From NCBI GenBank assembly GCA_964371865.1, contig CAYJOR010000038.1, positions 1 through 25,158 of the forward strand: DNA of 25,158 bases, in the 5' to 3' direction. The notes below the pieces were generated by a model. It did no database searches. It was not told the DNA's origin and worked only from the letters and a program-made list of their open reading frames with translations. Source of the DNA: CAYJAZ01 sp964371865. GTDB lineage: Bacteria; Desulfobacterota; Desulfovibrionia; Desulfovibrionales; Desulfovibrionaceae. A program made the translations under genes and the position numbers. Shown here piece by piece: positions 1 through 6,894 of the stretch (position 1 is the stretch's first letter; every line of letters begins with the position of its first letter).

Positions 1-378
1 GTCTTTATCTACGAAACTCGATAAAAAGTCAAGCTCTTTTTGCAACTTTTTTATATTTTATTTTTAATTGAATTATTATAGCAAGATAGAAGATGTCTCC
101 GACGGGCAAGGAAACTTTTTCCACGGGAATAATCTCCTTTAGCAACCTTACTTCTTCTTGATTCGCTCCTCGTCAGAAAGGAATAAGTACTTACAAAAAA
201 ATTTCCTTTGACGTTACAATCTACTATTCAAATCAATTTACGATTATGATTTGTGTGCGCAAAGCTATAATAGTATGTCCTCTATCAAATTACTTTTAGC
301 TTTCAATATAATCTTATTAGTTTAGCTACACACTAATGTTAAGTAAACCTAATTGTTTTTTAAGGAAGGGGGAGAGCT
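1..378. other. Intergenic region with a GC-richer island
   Basis: No gene is supported here. Most of the stretch is very A+T-rich, but positions about 88-182 are clearly richer in G+C than the flanks. On the minus strand the island is open in more than one frame for about 30-50 codons (one frame ends at 51-53) with no convincing start or Shine-Dalgarno. It could be a decayed coding end, a small RNA or an intergenic repeat; the sequence alone does not decide. Confidence 0.4.
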
Positions 379-426
379 CGAGAGGGGGATACCTCGTTTT
401 CAAAAAAACGGTGTTTCCCCCTCTCG
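379..426. repeat. G-tract palindrome downstream of aroA (copy 1)
   Basis: Two 22-nt arms (379-400 and 405-426) pair with only three mismatches around a 4-nt loop. Each arm carries a G5 or C5 tract near its outer end and a T/A tract by the loop. It begins 12 bases beyond the aroA stop codon. There is no T-run after the stem on either strand, so it is not a textbook intrinsic terminator. A clearly related palindrome starts at 25115, just after livF, so this looks like a dispersed 3'-end element that may block transcription or protect mRNA ends. Confidence 0.7.
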
Positions 427-438
427 AAAAAAACTCTA

Positions 439-1776
439 TTACTCTCCTAACTTACTCATGACTTCCCAGAAGGTAGGGAATGACTTTTTTACTACTTTCT
501 TGTCGTCAAAATCAATTGATGCGCCGTGCAGTCCAAAAAGTGACATTGACATTGCTAGGCGGTGATCATTGTAAGTTTGAAAGAGAGTGTACGGCGGTAG
601 AGTTGGGAATTTTCCTTTTCCTTCAATTATGATTCCATCTTCAAGCTCTTTGAGTTCTATTCCTATGCGTGAGAGTTCTGTTGCTACGGCGGATAATCTG
701 TCGCACTCTTTTACTCTTAAGTGTGGTATATTTGTTATATGAGTAACACCCTCAGCACAGGCTGCTAGCACTGCTACTGTTGGAACAATATCAGGACAAG
801 CATTCATATCTACGGTGATACCTTTCAGCTTGGATGGTGATACAATTATGGATTCTTGTGTAGCTTCTACTTTTGCTCCCATCTGCTTTAGTATTTCTAG
901 AAGAGCTTTATCACCTTGTGAAGAGTTTATATCTAGTCCCACAACTTCTACTGCTTCCTTTCCTATTGCGCCAGCAGCTAGTAGATAAGAGGCTCCTGAC
1001 CAGTCACCCTCAACACTGTGTTCTCCATTTTTATACACACCTTTCTTTACTTTAATACGGACTTCATTCGGACTGATTTCTGAACGCTCTTTCCAGTCAT
1101 CAATAGGAGTTCCATCTAAATTTTCAATTGAACACTTAATACCGAAATCTTCCATTATTTGAAGTGTGAGTGCTACATACGGGAATGAAACTATTTTTTT
1201 TCCAACTGGAAGATAGCTTACATCTCCTTCACAGAAGGGTGCCATTAATAGTAAACCTGAAAGATATTGACTTGATTCATCAAGGGCTATTTCTATGTCT
1301 TGACCATGAAGATTTTTAGAATTTAGCTCATCACCTATTAATAGTGGTGGGTATCCTTCTTTCTCCATTTCAATGACTGCACCCATTGCGAGTAGAGATT
1401 TTACAAGTGCACCTATAGGTCTTTCGTGCATGCGCTCTACTCCAAAAAGCTTGAAATAACCTTTGCCACCTGCTAGAATTGCAGTTAGAAGTCTGCAACT
1501 TGTACCGGATTCCCCCACGTTACAAAGTGTTGGATTATTTTTATCTGCACTTCCTACAGGCCCGTTTGACATTCCTATGATTTTCCAATCACCTGAAATG
1601 TCGTTGGTTTGGATTGCTTCTATTTTTGCACCGGCTGATTCTAATATTGCTCTTGTCTTTTTAGTATCATCGCAGTTTAATACATTACGTACTATTGACA
1701 ATCCCGGAGCTAAAGCCGCTGCTATAAGTGTTCTATGAGATAAAGATTTTGATGTAGGAGCATGGAGGCGTATCAT
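439..1776 (-). CDS. aroA: 3-phosphoshikimate 1-carboxyvinyltransferase (EPSP synthase)
   Basis: Transfers enolpyruvate from PEP to shikimate-3-phosphate, the sixth shikimate step, in the cytoplasm. At 445 aa it is a full-length two-domain EPSP synthase. Visible signatures are the N-terminal SKSLSHR substrate loop (K10, S11, R15), the ERMHERPIG segment near residues 114-122, ESSQYLSGLL, LRVKECDRLSA and YNDHRLAMS. The PEP/glyphosate loop reads GESGTSCRLL (residues 88-97) instead of the E. coli form GNAGTAMRPL; Pro101 is replaced by Leu96, a class-II-like trait. It is the last gene of the aro operon, 12 bases after pheA; its Shine-Dalgarno AAGGA directly follows the pheA stop, which suggests translational coupling. 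A palindrome follows at 379-426. Assignment is secure; herbicide behaviour is inference. Confidence 0.96.
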   Translation of the reverse strand: MIRLHAPTSKSLSHRTLIAAALAPGLSIVRNVLNCDDTKKTRAILESAGAKIEAIQTNDISGDWKIIGMSNGPVGSADKNNPTLCNVGESGTSCRLLTAILAGGKGYFKLFGVERMHERPIGALVKSLLAMGAVIEMEKEGYPPLLIGDELNSKNLHGQDIEIALDESSQYLSGLLLMAPFCEGDVSYLPVGKKIVSFPYVALTLQIMEDFGIKCSIENLDGTPIDDWKERSEISPNEVRIKVKKGVYKNGEHSVEGDWSGASYLLAAGAIGKEAVEVVGLDINSSQGDKALLEILKQMGAKVEATQESIIVSPSKLKGITVDMNACPDIVPTVAVLAACAEGVTHITNIPHLRVKECDRLSAVATELSRIGIELKELEDGIIIEGKGKFPTLPPYTLFQTYNDHRLAMSMSLFGLHGASIDFDDKKVVKKSFPTFWEVMSKLGE

Positions 1777-1788
1777 AAATATTCCTTA

Positions 1789-2838
1789 TTACTTTGTATA
1801 AAAATTTTGTCCTGATGTGTAGCAACCAAGAACCTTAAAAGATGTGCAATAATTACTTATTTTCTCTATCACTTGTTGATATTTCTTATCACAGATATCA
1901 CAGGAAAGATCAGCAAAGAATAAGTATTTCCAGCACTCTCCGGGCATTGGACGAGATTCTAACTTTTGAAGACTTATCTGTTCTTTAGCAAACATATTCA
2001 AAACTTCTACTAATGCACCAGATTTATCTTTTATTGTGAAAAGTACTGAAGATTTATCAATATTTGATTTTTCAAGATGTTTTTGAACTGTGTTCGCATA
2101 AGAAATAATTACAAATCTCGTCCAGTTCTTTTGATCGTCTTCTATTGAGTGCGCTAAGGAGTTGAGATTTAAACTTTCTCCTACTTTTGGATGCGCAATT
2201 GCAGCTGTTCCCTCTTCTGTTAATGCTAAATGCGCCGCTAATGCTGAAGATTCTACACTCACACGTTTAGCATTTGGAAGATTCGCTGTGAGCCAGTTCA
2301 CGCTTTGCCCTAATGGTTGAGAATGTGAATAGATTGTTTTTATATTCATTAATGAGCTTTCCTTACTTAAAAGACTCAATTCGATTCTTGAATAAAATTC
2401 TGCTTCAATCTTAACATCATAAAGTCCAAACAAGTCAAAGCATCGTCCAACAGTACCATAAAGAGAATTTTCTAAGGGCACAATTCCAACAGAACAACTT
2501 CCACTACTTACTTTTTGAAAAATTTCTGTAAAATCAGTACAAGCTTCAAAATTTGTTGAAGAACCTAAATAAGATTGCCCTGCATAATAAGAAAATGTTC
2601 CCTCTGGCCCAAGGTAAGCAGCTTTAAAGTCTGTTTGTAAATCTCGGGTTGCTGAAAGTATTTCTCTCCAAATTGCTTGAATATGCTTTTCGGATAAAAG
2701 CTCATCATTTTCTTTGTTCAAACAATCAGCTTTAAGACTCAAATTTACTCTTCTATTAAGGAGTTCAATGAGTTCTTTGTCAATCTTTCTGATTTCACTT
2801 ATATATCTACCAAGTTCTTTACCAGTATATTCGGACAT
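1789..2838 (-). CDS. pheA: Bifunctional chorismate mutase/prephenate dehydratase (P-protein)
   Basis: Converts chorismate to prephenate and then phenylpyruvate, the committed branch to phenylalanine. Three domains are seen in 349 aa: an AroQ-type helical chorismate mutase (about residues 8-68, IDKELIELLNRR), a prephenate dehydratase domain from about residue 72 (AAYLGPEGTFSYYA, VPLENSLYGTVG, and the catalytic-region motif NWTRFVII), and a C-terminal ACT domain with DKSGALVEVL and LESRP, the elements that bind phenylalanine for feedback inhibition. The start has a Shine-Dalgarno AGGAAG eight bases upstream. It sits 21 bases after dehydroquinate synthase II and 12 bases before aroA, so it is co-transcribed. 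In relatives tyrA and trp genes often follow; here the operon ends after aroA. Confidence 0.96.
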   Translation of the reverse strand: MSEYTGKELGRYISEIRKIDKELIELLNRRVNLSLKADCLNKENDELLSEKHIQAIWREILSATRDLQTDFKAAYLGPEGTFSYYAGQSYLGSSTNFEACTDFTEIFQKVSSGSCSVGIVPLENSLYGTVGRCFDLFGLYDVKIEAEFYSRIELSLLSKESSLMNIKTIYSHSQPLGQSVNWLTANLPNAKRVSVESSALAAHLALTEEGTAAIAHPKVGESLNLNSLAHSIEDDQKNWTRFVIISYANTVQKHLEKSNIDKSSVLFTIKDKSGALVEVLNMFAKEQISLQKLESRPMPGECWKYLFFADLSCDICDKKYQQVIEKISNYCTSFKVLGCYTSGQNFYTK

Positions 2839-2859
2839 GCTAAATCTTCCTAAATTGAC

Positions 2860-3831
2860 TTATAATTCTTTAATATCTTCTGTTATACGCATTCCAAAGT
2901 GTCTGCCTGCTTGGTCTTCTCTACAAAGGATTTTATCACCTTTTTTAATCTGAACAACACTTACAGGGTCGCCATTTGATAAGGTAAGCCTTATAGTTTC
3001 TGCATTTTGTAAAAAGATTGTACCTAGGGTATCATTCATTTTAGCCACAACTTTTAACATTGGACGAACTTCTACTTTAACTCTTCCTACTACAACAAGG
3101 CTTGTACTACCATCAGCATTTACAGCTAAAATTTCATCACCGGCACGTAATTCCTCAAGATAGCATGTTCTATCATTTGGAAGCACTGCATAAGCATGAA
3201 CCGCACCTGCATTAACTCTAAAGGGTCTTGCTGCTACATATTCATTCGACTCAGTTTCTGCATGAACTAAGAAAGTAAATGCACTACTATTTCCTATGAG
3301 CATTCCTTGACCTTTTTTAAAGATAGATAAAGTATCAACACAGACTCTATGCCCTAAGCCAACAGTACTAACTTCTACAACTTCTGCTACTTGAAGAGCT
3401 TCTTTACCTTGAGATTGTTTACACTCTTCAACAATTGATTTCAAGCTATGTAAACTCTCGGGTAAAACAACAATAGTTTCCACTCCGCATTCCAATATAC
3501 CTGACGCTAATCTAGCTTCATCAAGGTTTGCTACTTCCGCATGAACAGAACTTGTTTGAGCAAGTAAGTTTTCAACAGGGATGATTTCCCAACCTTTTGC
3601 AAGTACAACTCTTTCTCCTGCAATCAATCGAACACAGATTTCTTCTTCATCTTTTTTTTCATTCATTGCAAGGCTTGGCATTTCTGTATCGGAGTAGATT
3701 TCTACCCTCGCAAGATTTGCTGTTGAAGCAACATTTTCTATTGGAATAATCAAACCATCTACTCCTGATTCAAGTGCAAGTGTGATATCTTCTTTAGAAA
3801 ATGGAACACTTTTATAATAAATTTTTGACAT
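2860..3831 (-). CDS. aroB': 3-dehydroquinate synthase II (archaeal-type)
   Basis: Catalyses NAD-dependent oxidative deamination and cyclisation of 2-amino-3,7-dideoxy-D-threo-hept-6-ulosonate to 3-dehydroquinate, replacing AroB. The 323-aa protein matches the archaeal DHQS family by overall pattern: DGLIIPIENV near the N-terminus, EVVEVSTVGLGHRVCVDT in the middle, then GMLIGNSSAFTFLVHAET and the hallmark AARPFRVNAGAVHAY. The C-terminal half is a beta-rich domain (LRAGDEILAV, IKKGDKILC). It follows the ADH synthase gene by 60 bases and precedes pheA by 21, so the two archaeal-type entry enzymes are adjacent, as expected for a linked pathway. The gene is not related to canonical aroB. The symbol follows usage for the family in methanogens. 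Confidence 0.93.
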   Translation of the reverse strand: MSKIYYKSVPFSKEDITLALESGVDGLIIPIENVASTANLARVEIYSDTEMPSLAMNEKKDEEEICVRLIAGERVVLAKGWEIIPVENLLAQTSSVHAEVANLDEARLASGILECGVETIVVLPESLHSLKSIVEECKQSQGKEALQVAEVVEVSTVGLGHRVCVDTLSIFKKGQGMLIGNSSAFTFLVHAETESNEYVAARPFRVNAGAVHAYAVLPNDRTCYLEELRAGDEILAVNADGSTSLVVVGRVKVEVRPMLKVVAKMNDTLGTIFLQNAETIRLTLSNGDPVSVVQIKKGDKILCREDQAGRHFGMRITEDIKEL

Positions 3832-3891
3832 GATTTTCTCGATATTTATTTCTATTTATTAAGTAACAAGTTATTAGCAAGTAAAAGTTAT

Positions 3892-4728
3892 TTATGCAAT
3901 ATGATGAACTTTTGCTTTCATATCTTTTGTATCAAGATTATATTGACTTAAAACTTCATCTAATTCTTTATTATGGTGAACTATATCTCTAAGAGCTTTA
4001 CACAACAATCTACGGTCAGGGTGTTGGAATACATTTCTACCGATTGATAAACCTGAACCACCCGCTTTCAATGAACTATATACCACTCTTAACAAGTCTT
4101 TTGAGTCATTAATAAGTTCACCACCTGCAATAACTACAGGAACAGGACAAGCATCAACTACTCGGGAGAAACTTTCAATATCGCCTGTATAGCATACTTT
4201 AACGATATCTGCGCCAAGTTCTGCACCTATTCGTGCACAATGACCAACCACTTTAGGATCGAATCCATTAATAATTTTAGGTCCACGGCCATAGAGCATC
4301 ATAAGAAGAGGTAGACCCCATTTATTGCATTCTTCTGCCATCATACCAGCATCATAAAGCATTTGCCCTTCGTTTTCATCACCAATGTTTACATGGATTG
4401 AAATACCGTCGGCACCAAGTCTAATTGCTTCTTCAACGGTACCCACAATTCTTTTTGTGTTCACATTCGGTGTAAGTATTGATGATGCGGATAAATGCAC
4501 TATTAATGCAGTGTCGCTATGTTCATCACAAAGTCCTGAATAACGGACTAAACCTTTGTGCATAAGAAGTGCATCAACGCAGTCTGCTATGTCATCAGCT
4601 ACACCTTTAATGTTCTCAATTCCCTCTTCTGCGCCGATGGTTACACCATGATCAAGAGGTACAATGATAGCACGTTTACTGTCTTTACGAATAATCTTGT
4701 TTAAGCGTTTTTGTTTACCGATACTCAT
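3892..4728 (-). CDS. aroA': 2-amino-3,7-dideoxy-D-threo-hept-6-ulosonate (ADH) synthase
   Basis: A class I aldolase-fold enzyme (278 aa) that joins L-aspartate semialdehyde to 6-deoxy-5-ketofructose 1-phosphate, replacing the DAHP synthase step. Compared with Methanocaldococcus MJ0400 (from memory), the catalytic Asp, Tyr and Schiff-base Lys are present at D26 (IVPLDHG), Y146 (MMLYGRG) and K177 (DIVKVCYTG), at a constant offset. The phosphate-binding end is GGSGLSIGRNVFQH. Fructose-bisphosphate aldolase is the main misannotation risk; pairing with DHQ synthase II next door settles it. It is the first gene of the aro operon. Its Shine-Dalgarno AGGAG lies eight bases before the start and is embedded in a hairpin (4738-4758) downstream of an intrinsic terminator, so expression is probably controlled in the leader. 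Confidence 0.94.
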   Translation of the reverse strand: MSIGKQKRLNKIIRKDSKRAIIVPLDHGVTIGAEEGIENIKGVADDIADCVDALLMHKGLVRYSGLCDEHSDTALIVHLSASSILTPNVNTKRIVGTVEEAIRLGADGISIHVNIGDENEGQMLYDAGMMAEECNKWGLPLLMMLYGRGPKIINGFDPKVVGHCARIGAELGADIVKVCYTGDIESFSRVVDACPVPVVIAGGELINDSKDLLRVVYSSLKAGGSGLSIGRNVFQHPDRRLLCKALRDIVHHNKELDEVLSQYNLDTKDMKAKVHHIA

Positions 4729-4735
4729 GACTTTT

Positions 4736-4758
4736 TCTCCTAGATTTTTGAACTAGGA
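4736..4758 (-). promoter_or_regulatory. Hairpin masking the Shine-Dalgarno of ADH synthase
   Basis: TCCTAG (4758-4753) pairs perfectly over 6 bp with CTAGGA (4743-4738), hiding most of the AGGAG Shine-Dalgarno. The upstream strand overlaps GGTCC, which can alternatively pair with the terminator's 5' arm, linking translation to the leader fold. Confidence 0.5.
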
Positions 4759-4784
4759 CCATAAGTTAATGTCAGAGGGAATAT

Positions 4785-4820
4785 AAAAAAATCGGACCGC
4801 TGACATTAGCCTGCGGTCCG
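4785..4820 (-). terminator. Intrinsic terminator inside the aro leader
   Basis: A perfect 8-bp GC-rich stem (CGGACCGC with GCGGTCCG) and a 12-nt loop, followed on the minus strand by AT and then six T residues. It lies about 57 bases before the first aro gene and not after any gene, so it is an attenuation terminator for the operon. Confidence 0.85.
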
Positions 4821-4835
4821 AAGTAAATTTATGTT

Positions 4836-4919
4836 TTAGCAACTAGCAATACTTCTCACCACAGGGCTGAGTAAAATACCAAAAAGAACCAAAGAAAAAT
4901 ACTTCGGCTTGCTGAACAT
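4836..4919 (-). CDS. Possible 27-codon leader peptide of the aro operon
   Basis: An ATG at 4919-4917 opens a 27-codon frame ending with TAA at 4838-4836, only 15 bases before the terminator stem. The product would start MFSKPKYFSLVLFGILLS and include four aromatic residues (F2, Y7, F8, F13), not a striking run. No Shine-Dalgarno is visible upstream, and the frame lies across the P1 hairpin. The CCGAAGTA segment that can pair with the terminator foot is codons 5-7, so a ribosome stalled there would favour termination rather than prevent it, opposite to classical attenuation. Chance occurrence is quite possible. Confidence 0.25.
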   Translation of the reverse strand: MFSKPKYFSLVLFGILLSPVVRSIASC

Positions 4920-5121
4920 AAAATGTAGCTTGGTTTTGGTATTGCATTGTTGTTATTCCCAATAAAAAAAATTCAAATATTGTTTAATTACTTATACCCC
5001 TACTCTATCAAATCTGTCAAGCCTTTTAATATATTTAAAAAAACTGATTCCTTAAAGGCACAAAAAAATATTATTTTCATCAAATTTCTTACTATCTTTT
5101 TTGAAGAAATTAGTATAAAGT

Positions 5122-5136
5122 CCCCTCGTGGAGGGG
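5122..5136 (+). promoter_or_regulatory. Hairpin enclosing the mobB ribosome-binding site
   Basis: CCCCTC pairs with GAGGGG over 6 bp around a GTG loop. The 3' arm is the Shine-Dalgarno, ending two bases before the ATG at 5139. The sequence therefore predicts a strongly occluded ribosome-binding site. Confidence 0.55.
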
Positions 5137-5138
5137 CT

Positions 5139-5858
5139 ATGCGTGCAATTAGTATAATAGGATATAAAAAATCCGGTAAAACAAAGCTTTCTGAACTTAT
5201 TCTAGCTGAATGGGAAAAAGCTTCAATTTATTCAGATTATTTAAAATTTTCGCATCATTCTTTTGATCAAGAAGGAACTGATACCGCACGTATGTTAAGT
5301 GAAAATCGCTTTGTTTTTGGAGTTTCCCCAACTGAAAGCATGAAAGTACTCGGTAAAGTAGAAACTCTTTTTGATATTTTACCTCAGTGCAAAAATGAAC
5401 TTTTACTTGTTGAAGGCGGAAAAAAAGAAACCATCCTCCCTCGAGTTGTTTGTCTTCGCTCAAAAGACGAATTTCGTGAATTAAGTGCCGGTCTCGCAGT
5501 TGCGACTTATGGCTTTGATAAAAGCACTGCCACGAATATAGTTCCACATTTTACTATTGATAAAGTTGATGAACTTGCTAAGTTCATGCACGAAAAAGCC
5601 TTTGTACTTGCAGGATTAAACTGCAAAGCTTGCGGAAAAAAAACTTGCTATGAGCTTGCACAAGACATAATTATAGAAAAATGCACAATAGAGGCTTGCA
5701 CTCCAAAAAGTAAAAAAAATATTGATATTCGCATAAATGACATGCCATTAAATGTAAATCCTTTTGTTGAGGAAATAATAGCAGGTGCCGTGAAAGGCAT
5801 GCTAGAAAAACTTAAAGGGCATTCAAAAGGCGACATTGCTATACGTATTAAGGGATAA
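5139..5858 (+). CDS. mobB: MobB-like P-loop protein with C-terminal Fe-S-type cysteine motif
   Basis: Predicted GTP-binding accessory protein for molybdopterin-guanine dinucleotide cofactor maturation. The chosen ATG gives 239 aa and has GGAGG upstream; the frame remains open 64 codons further upstream, but that part is A+T-rich and not protein-like. The N-terminus holds a Walker A motif, GYKKSGKT (residues 8-15), and then a MobB-like fold (SHHSFDQEGTDTARM, LLLVEGGKK). The C-terminal part carries C-x2-CG-x3-C-x11-C-x4-C (from LNCKACGKKTCYELA), resembling a small 4Fe-4S-binding domain, followed by DMPLNVNPFVEEIIAG, seen in the longer MobB forms of anaerobes. E. coli MobB is shorter and lacks this tail. 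It abuts the exonuclease gene by one base. The symbol denotes family resemblance. Confidence 0.8.
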   Translation: MRAISIIGYKKSGKTKLSELILAEWEKASIYSDYLKFSHHSFDQEGTDTARMLSENRFVFGVSPTESMKVLGKVETLFDILPQCKNELLLVEGGKKETILPRVVCLRSKDEFRELSAGLAVATYGFDKSTATNIVPHFTIDKVDELAKFMHEKAFVLAGLNCKACGKKTCYELAQDIIIEKCTIEACTPKSKKNIDIRINDMPLNVNPFVEEIIAGAVKGMLEKLKGHSKGDIAIRIKG

Positions 5859-5859
5859 T

Positions 5860-6894
5860 ATGCATATTTATTTGAAAGATATAGGAAACGGAGATTTAGT
5901 AAAAGGTGTATACTTTTTAAAATCAGCTCAACAAGGTACAACTCAAAGAGGAGACCCCTTTTGGGGAATAAAAATTGCGGATTCCTCAATGCAAGTTGAT
6001 TGCAAAATATGGGCACCACTTTCTACTCTATTTAAAGAACTTCCTACAAATACTTTTGTTTCGATTGAAGGCAAAGCTCAAAGCTATAGAGATAATATTC
6101 AACTTGTTATCAACGAGTTTAGACTATTAGAAGAAGATGAAATCAAAGCTCTTGATTTAAGTCACTTTATTGCTTCAAGCCCCCGCCAACAATCTGATAT
6201 GGTTGAAGAGCTTCAAATCATTATTGATGGATATCTTACATATAAACCGTGGAAAGATTTCGTTTCAGCAGTATTTGCAGACTCTAGAGTTGCGCCTTAT
6301 TTTCTCACAGCTCCGGGTGCAAAATCAGTTCACCACGCATATCTTCATGGTCTTCTCGAACATACTCTTTCAGTTTGTAAAAACTGCATAGCTATTGCCT
6401 CATTATACCCTCAACTTGATCTGCAAATTCTTATTGTTGCGGCTCTCTTCCACGATATTGGTAAGATAGAAGAACTTTCGGGTGCTCTTGGAACAGAATA
6501 TACAAATGTAGGAAAACTCGTAGGTCATATAAGCTTAGGTATGGAAATTCTTGAACCTTATTATGCTAAAGCAAATGTTGACAGACATTTAGAGCTTCAC
6601 CTCAAACATTTGATATTAAGTCATCATGGCGAGCTGGAGTACGGTTCACCTAAAACGCCTTCTACCGCTGAAGCCTTTATCCTTCACTATGCCGATAATA
6701 TAGATGCTAAAATTGCTCAAATAACACAAGCTGTCCCTGAGCAAGATGAAGAACAAGGCATGACGTGGTCCGGTTGGAATAGCCTTTTGAATCGCCAGCT
6801 CTGTAAAGTACAAATGACTCCCTCCCCAACCGAAGAAAAAGCTAAAATTGCAGAAAAAGAGAAACAGGAGCTAGAACAATGTTCATTACTATAG
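5860..6894 (+). CDS. YhaM-type 3'-5' exoribonuclease (OB fold plus HD domain)
   Basis: The 344-aa protein starts at the ATG one base after the mobB stop; an upstream ATG at 5836 lies inside mobB and is less likely. An N-terminal OB-fold nucleic-acid-binding domain (about residues 1-95; GDLVKGVYFLKSA, WGIKIADSSMQVDCKIW) is followed by an HD phosphohydrolase domain: HHAYLHGLLEHTLS, then LFHDIGKIEEL around residue 200, then LSHHGELEYGSPK and LHYADNIDAK. These provide the conserved His and Asp metal ligands. The family degrades RNA and single-stranded DNA from the 3' end in Gram-positive bacteria and also occurs in Desulfovibrio relatives. The C-terminus is a charged tail. Its last 16 bases overlap tmk, which has its Shine-Dalgarno inside this gene, implying co-translation. 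Confidence 0.85.
   Translation: MHIYLKDIGNGDLVKGVYFLKSAQQGTTQRGDPFWGIKIADSSMQVDCKIWAPLSTLFKELPTNTFVSIEGKAQSYRDNIQLVINEFRLLEEDEIKALDLSHFIASSPRQQSDMVEELQIIIDGYLTYKPWKDFVSAVFADSRVAPYFLTAPGAKSVHHAYLHGLLEHTLSVCKNCIAIASLYPQLDLQILIVAALFHDIGKIEELSGALGTEYTNVGKLVGHISLGMEILEPYYAKANVDRHLELHLKHLILSHHGELEYGSPKTPSTAEAFILHYADNIDAKIAQITQAVPEQDEEQGMTWSGWNSLLNRQLCKVQMTPSPTEEKAKIAEKEKQELEQCSLL

Larger units (their letters stand above)
4729..4945 (-). ncRNA. Structured leader RNA of the aro operon (candidate cis-regulator)
   Basis: Read on the minus strand, the leader has these exact pairings. P1 pairs 4943-4934 with 4884-4875 (10 bp), extended by CCAA/TTGG. The P1 loop contains CCGAAGTA (4907-4900), complementary over all 8 nt to TACTTCGG (4825-4818), whose last three bases are the foot of the terminator 5' arm; this gives a possible pseudoknot antiterminator. 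GCAATAC (4945-4939) can instead pair with GTATTGC (4852-4846), opening the base of P1. After the terminator, CTGACATTA (4775-4767) pairs 9 bp with the terminator loop, and GGTCC (4760-4756) pairs with GGACC of its 5' arm. The mutually exclusive folds are typical of a riboswitch or attenuator. The pairings are seen; the function is inferred. Confidence 0.6.

Noticed and set aside
353..565. 70-codon plus-strand frame across the palindrome and the aroA end
   Set aside because: No Shine-Dalgarno, overlaps the aroA 3' end antisense and starts in a palindrome.
4931..4945. Sigma-54-like TGG-N8-TTGC on the plus strand facing mobB
   Set aside because: It lacks the CAC of the -24 element and lies inside the aro leader hairpin, whose pairing already explains the sequence.
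4947..5138. 64-codon N-terminal extension of the MobB-like protein
   Set aside because: A+T-rich, not protein-like, no ribosome-binding site; the ATG at 5139 has GGAGG and begins the P-loop domain at the normal distance.
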